From: Promicromonospora sp049532985
GTDB taxonomy: Bacteria; Actinomycetota; Actinomycetes; Actinomycetales; Cellulomonadaceae
Assembly (NCBI RefSeq): GCF_049532985.1
Contig: NZ_CP186693.1
Coordinates: 4,340,001 to 4,404,000, forward strand
Reading direction: 5' to 3'
DNA length: 64,000 bases
This document shows, piece after piece, positions 48,718 through 56,423 of the stretch. The notes below the pieces were generated by a model. That model was not told the origin of the DNA. It saw nothing but the letters and a program-made list of their open reading frames with translations, and ran no database searches. The translations under genes were made by a program, and so were the position numbers. The stretch's first letter is position 1; each line of letters starts with the position of its first letter.

Positions 48718-49869
48718 GTGACCACACTTCGCATCGCCATGAACGGCGTCACCGGCCGCATGGGTTACCGCCAGCACCTCGTGCGCTCGATCCTGCCGAT
48801 CCGCGACCAGGGCGGCATCACGCTCGCCGACGGTTCGCGCGTCCAGGTCGAGCCCGTGCTGGTGGGCCGCAACGCGGACAAGCTCAAGGAGCTCGCGGCC
48901 AAGCACGACGTCGAGCACTGGACCACCGACGTCGACGCAGCCATCAAGGACGCCGACATCGTGTTCGACGCCGCGATGACCAACCTGCGCCCGGCGACGC
49001 TGACCAAGGCGATGAAGCAGGGCAAGCACGTCTTCACCGAGAAGCCGACGGCGGAGACCCTCGCCGAGGCCATCGACCTGGCCCGGCTGCAGGCCGAGAC
49101 CGGTGTGACCGTCGGCGTCGTGCACGACAAGCTGTACCTGCCGGGCCTGGTGAAGCTGCGCCGCCTGGTGGACGAGGGCTTCTTCGGCCGCATCCTGTCG
49201 CTGCGCGGCGAGTTCGGCTACTGGGTGTTCGAGGGCGACTCGCAGCCCGCCCAGCGCCCCTCGTGGAACTACCGCGCCGAGGACGGCGGCGGCATCACCA
49301 CCGACATGTTCTGCCACTGGAACTACGTGCTGGAGGGCATCCTCGGGCAGGTCAAGACCGTGACCGCGAAGACCGCCACGCACATCCCGACCCGCTGGGA
49401 CGAGCAGGGCCGCGAGTACGCCGCCACGGCCGACGACGCCGCGTACGGCATCTTCGACGTGACCACCCCGGGCGGGGACGACGTCGTGGCGCAGATCAAC
49501 TCCTCGTGGGCCGTGCGCGTGTTCCGCGACGAGCTGGTCGAGTTCCAGGTGGACGGCACGCACGGCTCCGCCGTCGCCGGCCTGCGCGAGTGCCGCGCCC
49601 AGCACCGCGCGCACACCCCCAAGCCCGTCTGGAACCCGGACCTGCCGGTCACCGAGCCGTTCCGCGACCAGTGGCTCGACGTCCCCGCGAACGCCGACCT
49701 CGACAACGGCTTCAAGCTGCAGTGGGAGGAGTTCCTGCGCGACGTCGTCGCCGGGCGCCCGCACCGCTACGACCTGCTCTCGGCCGCGCGCGGCGTGCAG
49801 CTCGCGGAGCTGGGCCTGCGGTCGTCCGCGGAGGGCCGCCGCATCGACATCCCGGAGATCACCCTGTGA
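48718..49869 (+). CDS. Gfo/Idh/MocA family oxidoreductase
   Basis: 383 aa. GTG start at 48718 with GGAG 8 nt upstream. N-terminal Rossmann part IAMNGVTGRMGYRQHLVRSI (an unusual NGVTGRMG loop), then HVFTEKPTAETLAEAIDL and GVVHDKLYLPGLVKLRRLVDEGFFG, with DMFCHWNYVLEGILG as the likely catalytic segment. The NGVTGRMG type is found with DUF993 and a sugar isomerase in actinobacterial and rhizobial operons, as here. NAD(P)-dependent oxidation of an unknown sugar or polyol is likely. The stop overlaps the next start (GTGA). Confidence 0.9.
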   Translation: MTTLRIAMNGVTGRMGYRQHLVRSILPIRDQGGITLADGSRVQVEPVLVGRNADKLKELAAKHDVEHWTTDVDAAIKDADIVFDAAMTNLRPATLTKAMKQGKHVFTEKPTAETLAEAIDLARLQAETGVTVGVVHDKLYLPGLVKLRRLVDEGFFGRILSLRGEFGYWVFEGDSQPAQRPSWNYRAEDGGGITTDMFCHWNYVLEGILGQVKTVTAKTATHIPTRWDEQGREYAATADDAAYGIFDVTTPGGDDVVAQINSSWAVRVFRDELVEFQVDGTHGSAVAGLRECRAQHRAHTPKPVWNPDLPVTEPFRDQWLDVPANADLDNGFKLQWEEFLRDVVAGRPHRYDLLSAARGVQLAELGLRSSAEGRRIDIPEITL

Positions 49870-51131
49870 GCGGGGTCGCCGTCGTCCTCCCCGTGTTCGA
49901 CGCCGAGGGCCGGGTCGCCGGTTCCGAGGCCGTCGAGCTCAACGCCCCCGGCCCCTGGACGACGCCGTCCGCCCCGATCACGTCCCGCATCGCCTTCGCA
50001 GCCGCCCACGTGGTGCCGCAGGTCGGTGCGGAGAACGTGCCGGGCGCACCCGCCGTCGTCGACTGGGACGCGACCCTCGCCTACCGGCACCGCATCTGGG
50101 AGCACGGGCTCGGCGTGGCCGACGCGATGGACACGGCCCAGCGCGGCATGGGCCTCGACTGGGCGGCGACGCAGGAGCTCGTCCGGCGCTCGGCGGCCGG
50201 GGCGGCGTCCGTGGGCGCGCGCGTCGCGTGCGGTGCGGGCACGGATCAGCTCGACCCGGCGGTCGTCGCAGCGCTCCAACCCGGTGACGCCGGCCTGGCC
50301 GTCGTCACCGAGGCCTACCGCGAGCAGGTGCACGTGGTGCAGGACGCCGGGGCGCAGGTCATCGTGATGGCGTCCCGCGCGCTGGCCCAGGTCGCCCGAG
50401 GCCCCGAGGACTACGCCCGCGTGTACGACGCCGTGCTGGCCGAGGCCGACCAGCCGGTGATCCTGCACTGGCTGGGCACCATGTTCGACCCGGCACTGGC
50501 GGGCTACTGGGGCTCGGACTCCGTGGACGACGCGACCGCGACGTTCCTCGACCTGATCCGCGCGCACCAGGCACGGGTCGACGGCGTCAAGGTGTCGTTG
50601 CTCGACGCCGCGCACGAGGTGGGGCTGCGCCGCTCGCTGGCGGCGCTGCCCAGCCCGGTGGTCGAGCCTGTCGAGACCGGGGTTTCGACAGGCTCAACCA
50701 GCAGTAGCGTACGGCTGTACACGGGCGACGACTTCAACTACCCGGAGCTCATCGCGGGCGACGAGCAGGGCCACTCGGACGCGTTGCTCGGCATCTTCGC
50801 CGCGATCTACCCGGCGGCCTCCACGGCCCTGCAGGCGTTCGACGCCGGGGATGCCGAGGGCGGCCACAAGATCCTGGCGTCGACCGAGGCACTGGGGCGG
50901 CACATCTTCGCAGCGCCGACGTACTACTACAAGACCGGCATCGCGTTCCTGTCCTGGCTGAACGGGTTCCAGTCCGGGTTCTCGCTGGTGGGCGGCCTGC
51001 ACTCCGGCCGGTCGGTGCGGCACCTGATCGAGCTGGCCCGCCTGGCCGACGGCTGCGGCATGCTGCTCGACCCGCCCCTGGCCGCCGCGCGCCTGCGGGC
51101 GTTCCTCACGACGAACGGGGTGGCCGCATGA
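49866..51131 (+). CDS. DUF993 family protein with in-frame palindromic insert
   Basis: 421 aa. DUF993 proteins look like TIM-barrel aldolase/dihydrodipicolinate-synthase-type enzymes: WEHGLGVADAMDTAQRGMGLDW, VILHWLGTMFDPALAGYWG, VDGVKVSLLDAAHE (a Lys in the Schiff-base position) and RLYTGDDFNYPELIAGD. Function unknown. Between DGVKVSLLDAAHEVGLRRSL and RLYTGDDFNY lies PVVEPVETGVSTGSTSSS, encoded by an inverted repeat; the adjacent family motifs suggest that this is an insertion. Starts by GTGA overlap with the Gfo/Idh gene and ends by ATGA overlap with the isomerase gene. Confidence 0.88.
   Translation: MSGVAVVLPVFDAEGRVAGSEAVELNAPGPWTTPSAPITSRIAFAAAHVVPQVGAENVPGAPAVVDWDATLAYRHRIWEHGLGVADAMDTAQRGMGLDWAATQELVRRSAAGAASVGARVACGAGTDQLDPAVVAALQPGDAGLAVVTEAYREQVHVVQDAGAQVIVMASRALAQVARGPEDYARVYDAVLAEADQPVILHWLGTMFDPALAGYWGSDSVDDATATFLDLIRAHQARVDGVKVSLLDAAHEVGLRRSLAALPSPVVEPVETGVSTGSTSSSVRLYTGDDFNYPELIAGDEQGHSDALLGIFAAIYPAASTALQAFDAGDAEGGHKILASTEALGRHIFAAPTYYYKTGIAFLSWLNGFQSGFSLVGGLHSGRSVRHLIELARLADGCGMLLDPPLAAARLRAFLTTNGVAA
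50659..50700. repeat. Palindromic element inside the DUF993 gene
   Basis: 20-nt arms (50659-50678 and 50681-50700) pair at 18 of 20 positions around 2 nt. The core GTCGAGCCTGTCGA/TTTCGACAGGCTCAACC resembles a short palindrome that I remember from many actinobacterial genomes, where it gives VEPVET and VSTGST peptides. 42 nt, equal to 14 codons, so the frame is kept. Confidence 0.85.
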
Positions 51132-51988
51132 GCCGGGCATCGCTCAACACCGCCACCGTCAAGCACGCCTCGCTGGCCGAGGCGTGCGAGGCGGCGGCCA
51201 CGGCGGGCTTCGGCGCCGTCGGGCCGTGGCGCGACGTGGTGCAGGCCGTCGGCGCGCCGCAGGCGGCGCGCATCATCGCGGACGCCGGGCTGCGCGCGTC
51301 GTCCCTGTGCCGCGGCGGGTTCCTCACCGCGGCGGACGACGCCGGCATCCGCGCCGCGCTCGACGACAACAAGCTGGCGATCGAGGAGGCCGCGACGATC
51401 GGCACCGCTGAGCTGGTCTTCGTCGTCGGTGGGCTCGTGGGCTCGACTCCGGGCGGCGCCCCGACGTCGGACGTGGACCGCGACCTCGTGGCGACGCGCG
51501 GCCGGGTGGCCGACCGCATCGCCGACCTGGTGCCGTTCGCCGCGGAGCACGGCGTGCGGATCGTGCTGGAGCCGCTGCACCCGATCTTCGCCGCCGACCG
51601 CGCGGTGATCTCCACGCTGGCGCAGGCACTCGATCTGGCGGCGCCGTTCGCGGCATCGGAGGTGGGCGTGGTGGTCGACACCTACCACGTGTGGTGGGAC
51701 CCCTCGCTGCAGCGGTCGATCGCGCGGGCCGGGCGGGAGGACCGCATCGCGTCGTACCAGGTGTGCGACTGGGCGCTGCCGCTCGCGGCCGAGCCGCTGA
51801 ACTCACGCGGGCACGTGGGCGACGGGTACGTCGACTTCGCGACGATCACCTCGTGGGTGCGTGACGCGGGGTACGTGGGCGACGTCGAGACCGAGATCTT
51901 CAACGAGGAGATCTGGGCCCGCCCCGCGGCGGAGACGGCGGCGACCGTCCTGGACCGCTACCGGCAGCACGTGGCCCCGCACCTCTGA
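51128..51988 (+). CDS. Sugar phosphate isomerase/epimerase (xylose-isomerase-like TIM barrel)
   Basis: 286 aa, AP_endonuc_2 / IolE-like fold. Metal-site residues fit the pattern: VLEPLHPIF (Glu), VVVDTYHVWWDP (Asp, His), SYQVCDW and NSRGHVGDGYVDF, with VETEIFNEE near the end (Glu). Likely epimerises or isomerises the product of the Gfo/Idh enzyme. Last gene of the three-gene operon, followed by the hairpin and array at 52144-52500. Confidence 0.9.
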   Translation: MSRASLNTATVKHASLAEACEAAATAGFGAVGPWRDVVQAVGAPQAARIIADAGLRASSLCRGGFLTAADDAGIRAALDDNKLAIEEAATIGTAELVFVVGGLVGSTPGGAPTSDVDRDLVATRGRVADRIADLVPFAAEHGVRIVLEPLHPIFAADRAVISTLAQALDLAAPFAASEVGVVVDTYHVWWDPSLQRSIARAGREDRIASYQVCDWALPLAAEPLNSRGHVGDGYVDFATITSWVRDAGYVGDVETEIFNEEIWARPAAETAATVLDRYRQHVAPHL

Positions 51989-52143
51989 GCGGCTCCGGGC
52001 GGGGCCGCTGCGATACAGGGGCGCGGGGCTCCTGGCCCCCGGTCCCGGCGCGCCGAGGCCCCAAGGCCCCGCGGCCCCGCAGCCCTGCGGCCCCGCGGCT
52101 CGACCCAGAGACCGGGAGGCGGAGGCCGCACTGCGCGTCAGTG

Positions 52144-52218
52144 AAGGTGCCCCGCGGAGGTGGGTTGCTGTCTGTAGACGTTGTCTACTGTCCGCAACCC
52201 ACCTTCGCGGGGCACCTT
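52144..52218. terminator. 25-bp hairpin between convergent operons
   Basis: Arms 52144-52168 and 52194-52218 pair with one mismatch. The 25-nt loop holds a second perfect stem, GTAGAC-GTT-GTCTAC (52174-52188). Probable bidirectional terminator for the isomerase operon and the DUF624 operon. Confidence 0.75.
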
Positions 52219-52296
52219 TCCGCCTGGACGAGTCGGCGAGCGGGACGCACCGGCCGAAGCGGGCCGAGAGGACATGCCGTACAGGTCGAGCAGGTC

Positions 52297-52500
52297 GAGC
52301 GGCCGACCTGGCGGGCCGAGCGGCCGACCTGGCGGGCCGAGCGGCAGGCCTGGCAGGCAGGTCGAGCGGCCGGCCTGGCGGGCCGAGCAGCGGGCCTGGC
52401 AGGCAGGCCAAGCGGCGGACCTGGGGGCAGGCCGAGCGGCGGACTGGCGGCCCGAGCAGCGGGCCTGGCAGGCAGGCCAAGCGGCGGACCTGGAGGCAAG
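52297..52500. repeat. Degenerate 21-bp array
   Basis: Two identical abutting 21-bp units (52297-52317 and 52318-52338, GAGCGGCCGACCTGGCGGGC plus C), then variant units built from GGCCTGGCAGGCAGG and AAGCGGCGGACCTGG. A 42-bp compound unit occurs at about 52383-52424 and again at 52452-52493. Confidence 0.8.
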
Positions 52501-52527
52501 CCGCACGGGCGGAGCCGCGTGGCGGGT

Positions 52528-53277
52528 CTAGCGGGCGGAGCGCAGGACGAAGCGGCAGGCGCCCCAGACCGCGAACAGGAGAGGGGCGGCCGCGAAACCC
52601 AGGCCGACCGCCGGGCGGGTCGCCACGAGCGACACCAGCAGGCCGAGCACGACGAGTGCGCCGGCCGTGAGGTACCAGCGGCGCGCACCGAGGACGAGGG
52701 CAGCCAGGAGTACGTCGCGCAGGCGCGCGCCCGGCATCTCCGGCACGGCGGTCAGAGCGAGGACCGCGGTCGCGACCGCACCCACGGCCAGCGTGACCAG
52801 CACCGGGATCGCGACCGCACCCGCCGTCCGGCCCCAGAAGAACACGATGTCGACGGCGGCCACGACGACGGCACCCGTGGCGAGCGCCCCGATCGCCAGT
52901 CCCCGGCGCAGGTGCCGGCGCCAGGCGCGTGCGAAGGTGCGCACCACCGCCGTCGACCCGTCCGCGCTGAAGCTGCCGAACACCGCGAAGGCGGCGATCA
53001 GCGCCGGGCCGAGCAGAGGTGCCGTGAGGGCCGCGAGCGGCCAGGTCGCGGCGACGTCGGTCGCCACGACCAGGGCCACCAGCGGCAGGCAGGCGACCGC
53101 CAGCAGCAGGTTGGTCATGAGGCCCGTGTAGACCGTGCCGAACACCAGCTCGTAGGTCTCGGGACCGATCAGGGCCCGCCGGCGCCGCGGGGCGGAGCCG
53201 GCACCGGCCCGGCCCGCACCCACGGAACCCACGGAACCCACGGAACCCACGGAACCCACGGAACCCACGGAACTCAT
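52528..53277 (-). CDS. DUF624 (YesL-like) membrane protein
   Basis: 249 aa with about five to six membrane helices (for example LLLAVACLPLVALVVA, AIPVLVTLAVGAVATAVLAL). DUF624/YesL proteins accompany rhamnogalacturonan-type ABC transporter genes in Bacillus and actinobacteria; role unknown. The N-terminus is a run of GSV tripeptides encoded by six 9-bp repeats (53221-53274), probably slippage-prone. ATGA overlap with the MalG-type gene shows coupling. Last gene of the transporter operon. Confidence 0.85.
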   Translation of the reverse strand: MSSVGSVGSVGSVGSVGSVGAGRAGAGSAPRRRRALIGPETYELVFGTVYTGLMTNLLLAVACLPLVALVVATDVAATWPLAALTAPLLGPALIAAFAVFGSFSADGSTAVVRTFARAWRRHLRRGLAIGALATGAVVVAAVDIVFFWGRTAGAVAIPVLVTLAVGAVATAVLALTAVPEMPGARLRDVLLAALVLGARRWYLTAGALVVLGLLVSLVATRPAVGLGFAAAPLLFAVWGACRFVLRSAR

Positions 53278-54116
53278 CCCTTCACGCCCGTGGTCGCGAT
53301 GCCCTGGACGAAGTACCGCTGGCCGAGCAGGAAGATCAGTGCGATCGGCAGCACCGACAGCACGGAGCCCGTCATGATCAGCGCGTGCTCGGCGTTGTAC
53401 TCGCCGATGAACGACTGCAGGCCGATCTGGATGGTCCACAGCTCGCGGTCGCGCAGGTAGATGAGGGGACCGAGGTAGTCGTTCCACGTCGAGACGAAGG
53501 TGATGATCGTCAGCGACGCCAGCGCCGGCACCGACAGCGGCATGATGATGCGCCACCAGATGCCGTACTCGTTGAGCCCGTCGATGCGCGCCGCCTCCGA
53601 CAACGAGTCGGGGATCGACTCGTAGTACTGCTTCATGAGGAACACGCCGAAGGCGCCGAACGCCTGGAGCAGCATGATCGCCCACAGCGTGTTGTTCAGG
53701 CCCCAGCTCGAGAGCATCTGGAACTGCGGGATCATGTAGGACTGCCAGGGCACCGCGATGGTCCCGATGTACAGCAGGAACAGCGCGTCGCGGCCCGGGA
53801 AGCGCATCTTGGCGAAGCCGTAGGCAGCGAAGCTCCCGGTGAGCACCTGCAGTGCCGTCACCGCGACCGAGAGGACCAGGGTGTTGCGCACCCAGGTGAC
53901 CATGTCGGCCTTGACCCAGATGTCGAGGTAGTTGCGCCACTGCACAGGGTCCGGGATCCACTCCACGGGCGCCGTGAACACCTGGTTGTTCTGCTTGAGG
54001 GACGAGATCACCATCCAGGCGAACGGGAGCATGATGCCCGCCGCGGCGACGATCATCACCGCGTAGAGCAGCACCCGGCCGGACCTCCGGAGGGCGGACG
54101 GACGGGCGGCCATCAC
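53274..54116 (-). CDS. Carbohydrate ABC transporter permease (MalG type)
   Basis: 280 aa, six expected membrane helices. EAA loop SLSEAARIDGLNEYGIWWRIIMPL at about 165-188; C-terminal RYFVQGIATTGVKG is canonical. Overlaps the MalF-type gene upstream and DUF624 downstream by 4 nt each. Imports the same oligosaccharide as its partner permease in the cytoplasmic membrane; the ATPase is not encoded here. Confidence 0.94.
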   Translation of the reverse strand: MMAARPSALRRSGRVLLYAVMIVAAAGIMLPFAWMVISSLKQNNQVFTAPVEWIPDPVQWRNYLDIWVKADMVTWVRNTLVLSVAVTALQVLTGSFAAYGFAKMRFPGRDALFLLYIGTIAVPWQSYMIPQFQMLSSWGLNNTLWAIMLLQAFGAFGVFLMKQYYESIPDSLSEAARIDGLNEYGIWWRIIMPLSVPALASLTIITFVSTWNDYLGPLIYLRDRELWTIQIGLQSFIGEYNAEHALIMTGSVLSVLPIALIFLLGQRYFVQGIATTGVKG

Positions 54117-55063
54117 GCCTCCTTCCGCTTGTTGTACAGGAACTGCACCACGGTCACGGTGATGCAGATGAAGAACAGGACGACGGCGACGGCCGAGGCG
54201 TAGCCGAACTCGAACTGCTCGAAGCCCTTCTGGTAGATGTACTGGCTGAGCACGAGGGTCGCCTGACCCGGGCCGCCGTCGGTCATGACGAGGATCAGGT
54301 CGAAGACCTTGAAGCTCTGGATCGTGACCATGACCGTCACGAAGAACATCGTGGGTCGCAGGCAGGGCAGCGTGACGTTCCAGAACCGCTGCCAGGCGTT
54401 CGCACCGTCGATCCGCGCGGCCTCGTGCAGCTCACCCGGCACGGTCTGCAGGCCGGCCAGGAACAGGAGCATGTAGTAGCCCATGTCCTTCCAGGTGCCC
54501 ACGATGATCACCGCGGGCATCGCCCAGTCCTTGGAGACCGTCCAGCCGGGCATCTCACCGCCCACGAACAGGCTCAGGAACTGGTTGATCGGCCCGTACT
54601 CGGGGCTGAACAGCATGTTCCACACCACGGCGACCGCGACGATCGACGTGATGTACGGGAAGAAGGCGACCGTGCGGAAGAAGGCGGCGCCGCGCAGCTT
54701 CTGGTTCAGCAGCAGCGCCAGGCTCAGCGACACGACGATGGTGATCGGGATGTGCAGCGCGGCGTAGTAGAACGTGTTACCGAGCGCGGTGTGGAAGCTC
54801 TTGTCGCCGATCAGGCGCTCGAAGTTGTCCAGGCCCACCCACTGGGCGGCGCCGAAGATGTTCCAGCTCGTCAGCGAGATGTAGAAGAGCGTGAGCACCG
54901 GCACGAGCGTGAGCACGGCGAAGCCGATGAAGTTCGGCAGGATGAACGTCCAGCCCACCAGCGCGTTGCGCAGCTTGAGCGACGTGCGCGGCCTCCGGAG
55001 CGGCGGGCGCCCGGGCTGCGTGAGCCCGAGCGTCCGCCGGTCGTCGGCGACAGGTGTCGCCAT
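54113..55063 (-). CDS. Sugar ABC transporter permease (MalF type)
   Basis: 316 aa. An Arg/Pro-rich cytosolic start is followed by VGWTFILPNFIGFAVLTLVPV, the typical first helix. EAA loop ELHEAARIDGANAWQRFWNVTLPCL. The start overlaps the stop of the binding-protein gene by 1 nt (55063), so the order binding protein, MalF, MalG, DUF624 is one coupled operon. Confidence 0.94.
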   Translation of the reverse strand: MATPVADDRRTLGLTQPGRPPLRRPRTSLKLRNALVGWTFILPNFIGFAVLTLVPVLTLFYISLTSWNIFGAAQWVGLDNFERLIGDKSFHTALGNTFYYAALHIPITIVVSLSLALLLNQKLRGAAFFRTVAFFPYITSIVAVAVVWNMLFSPEYGPINQFLSLFVGGEMPGWTVSKDWAMPAVIIVGTWKDMGYYMLLFLAGLQTVPGELHEAARIDGANAWQRFWNVTLPCLRPTMFFVTVMVTIQSFKVFDLILVMTDGGPGQATLVLSQYIYQKGFEQFEFGYASAVAVVLFFICITVTVVQFLYNKRKEA

Positions 55064-56358
55064 CAGCCGACCTCGTTGGCGACGCGCTCCTCGGCCTCCG
55101 TGATCGCCTCGTCCACCGGGGTGGACTCGGACATGATCGCCGAGTGCGTCTCGCCCAGGATGGTCTGGATCGCGGCCGTCTGCTGACCCACCGGGTTCTC
55201 CGGCAGGGTGTCGTGCGTCGTGTAGGCGAAGCGGGACAGGTCGTCCTGCGGCGTGCCGTCGAGCCCGAAGATCGCGTCGGCCACCGTGTCGTCGATCAGG
55301 GCCGGCGTGATGCCGATCCCGGCGAGCGCCGCGGCACCCTCGGGGCCCGCGGCGAACCGGAGGAAGTCCTTCGCGGTCTCGACCTTGGACTCGTCGATCG
55401 CGGAGCTGATGCCCATCGTGGTCGGGTCACCGAACGTGACGGGGGTGTTCTCCGTGCCGGTCGTGGACTCGTCGAGCTGCGGGATCGGCGCGATGCCCCA
55501 CTCGAAGGTGTCCGCGGCGCCCGACTCCTGCTCCGCCACCAGCGTGCCGATGTACCAGGAGCCCATCGGCAGCATCGCGGCCTTCTGGGTGCCGAACTGC
55601 GACTGGTAGGCCAGCTCGTTCGTGGTCACGGTCGCGTACGACGGCTGTGCGCCGGCGTCCTGCAGCGCGAGCTCGCGCTCGTAGTACGGGGCCAGGAACG
55701 AGAAGTCGCCGCCGTCGAGCGAGGCGCCCGGCGTCTGCGCGAGGGCGAAGCCCTGCACGGTGGACTGCCAGCTGTGCAGGTAGGTGCCCGTGACCTCCTT
55801 CTCACCGATGCCCTCGGTGAGCTGCTCGGCGGCCTCGGCGTAGTCGTCCCAGGTCCAGGACCCGTCGGGCAGGTCGACGCCGGCCTTCTCGAAGAGGTCC
55901 TTGTTGTAGTACAGGAGCCACGAGTCCTGGCGGTACGGCACCGCGTAGGTGGCACCGTCGACCGCCATCTGCTCCAGGCCGCCCGTGGCCGGGTCGAGGT
56001 CGGCCGCCACGTCGGAGATGTCGAGGAGCGTGCCGCCCTCCTGGAACGTGATGTAGTTCTTCAGGTTCTTGACGATGAAGACGTCCGGCGCCGCGCCCGC
56101 GGACAGGTCCGCGGTGAGGGCCGTGTCGTAGTCGTCACCGGCGGGGTACTCCTTGAGCTCCACGGTGACGTCCGGGTTCGCCTCGTGATAGGCGTCGGCG
56201 AGCGTCTGGAACTCCGGCGTGGAGGCGAAGTCCCAGCCGGCCAGGCTGATGGTGACCGGGCCGTCGGCGGCCGCGGGCTCCTCCTGGCTGCCGCACCCGG
56301 TGAGGGCCAGCGACGCGACGGCGGCGATGCCGAACGCGCTCGTGATCTTGCGGTTCAT
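55063..56358 (-). CDS. Sugar ABC transporter substrate-binding lipoprotein
   Basis: 431 aa. Signal with lipobox LTGC at about residues 19-22 (SLALTGCGSQEE). Family 1 solute-binding protein: ITISLAGWDFASTPEFQTLADAYHEANPDVTVELKEYPAGDDYDTALTADL is typical in pattern, and SWTWDDYAEAAEQL carries the conserved aromatic residues. First gene of the transporter operon; the ribosome site GAAGGAG lies before the ATG. The ligand is unknown; the neighbours suggest a uronate- or rhamnose-containing oligosaccharide. Confidence 0.93.
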   Translation of the reverse strand: MNRKITSAFGIAAVASLALTGCGSQEEPAAADGPVTISLAGWDFASTPEFQTLADAYHEANPDVTVELKEYPAGDDYDTALTADLSAGAAPDVFIVKNLKNYITFQEGGTLLDISDVAADLDPATGGLEQMAVDGATYAVPYRQDSWLLYYNKDLFEKAGVDLPDGSWTWDDYAEAAEQLTEGIGEKEVTGTYLHSWQSTVQGFALAQTPGASLDGGDFSFLAPYYERELALQDAGAQPSYATVTTNELAYQSQFGTQKAAMLPMGSWYIGTLVAEQESGAADTFEWGIAPIPQLDESTTGTENTPVTFGDPTTMGISSAIDESKVETAKDFLRFAAGPEGAAALAGIGITPALIDDTVADAIFGLDGTPQDDLSRFAYTTHDTLPENPVGQQTAAIQTILGETHSAIMSESTPVDEAITEAEERVANEVG

Positions 56359-56423
56359 TCCTACTCTCCTTCGAGTTGGTCGTGCGGCGCCCCGGTGAGG
56401 GGGTCATCGGGGCGCGGGGTGGG

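Larger units (their letters stand above)
51989..52527. other. 539-bp intergenic region with hairpin and G-rich array
   Basis: No credible gene. 52010-52100 is GC-rich low complexity (CCCCGCGGC and CCCTGCGGC words). The hairpin 52144-52218 and the 21-bp-type array 52297-52500 fill the rest, up to the stop of the DUF624 gene. It separates two convergent operons. Confidence 0.75.

Noticed and set aside
48254..48721. Open frames across the 48-kb repeats on both strands.
   Set aside because: They come from repeat periodicity and high GC; no start signal, no recognisable domain, and the same region is open in both directions.
50659..50700. Insertion-sequence remnant in the DUF993 gene.
   Set aside because: Only a 42-bp palindrome is present, with no transposase fragment or target duplication visible; it is treated as a REP-like palindrome.
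53221..53277. Alternative start for DUF624 after the GSV repeats.
   Set aside because: No other ATG or GTG with a ribosome site follows, and the ATGA overlap with the permease gene supports the annotated start, although translation from within the repeat cannot be excluded.
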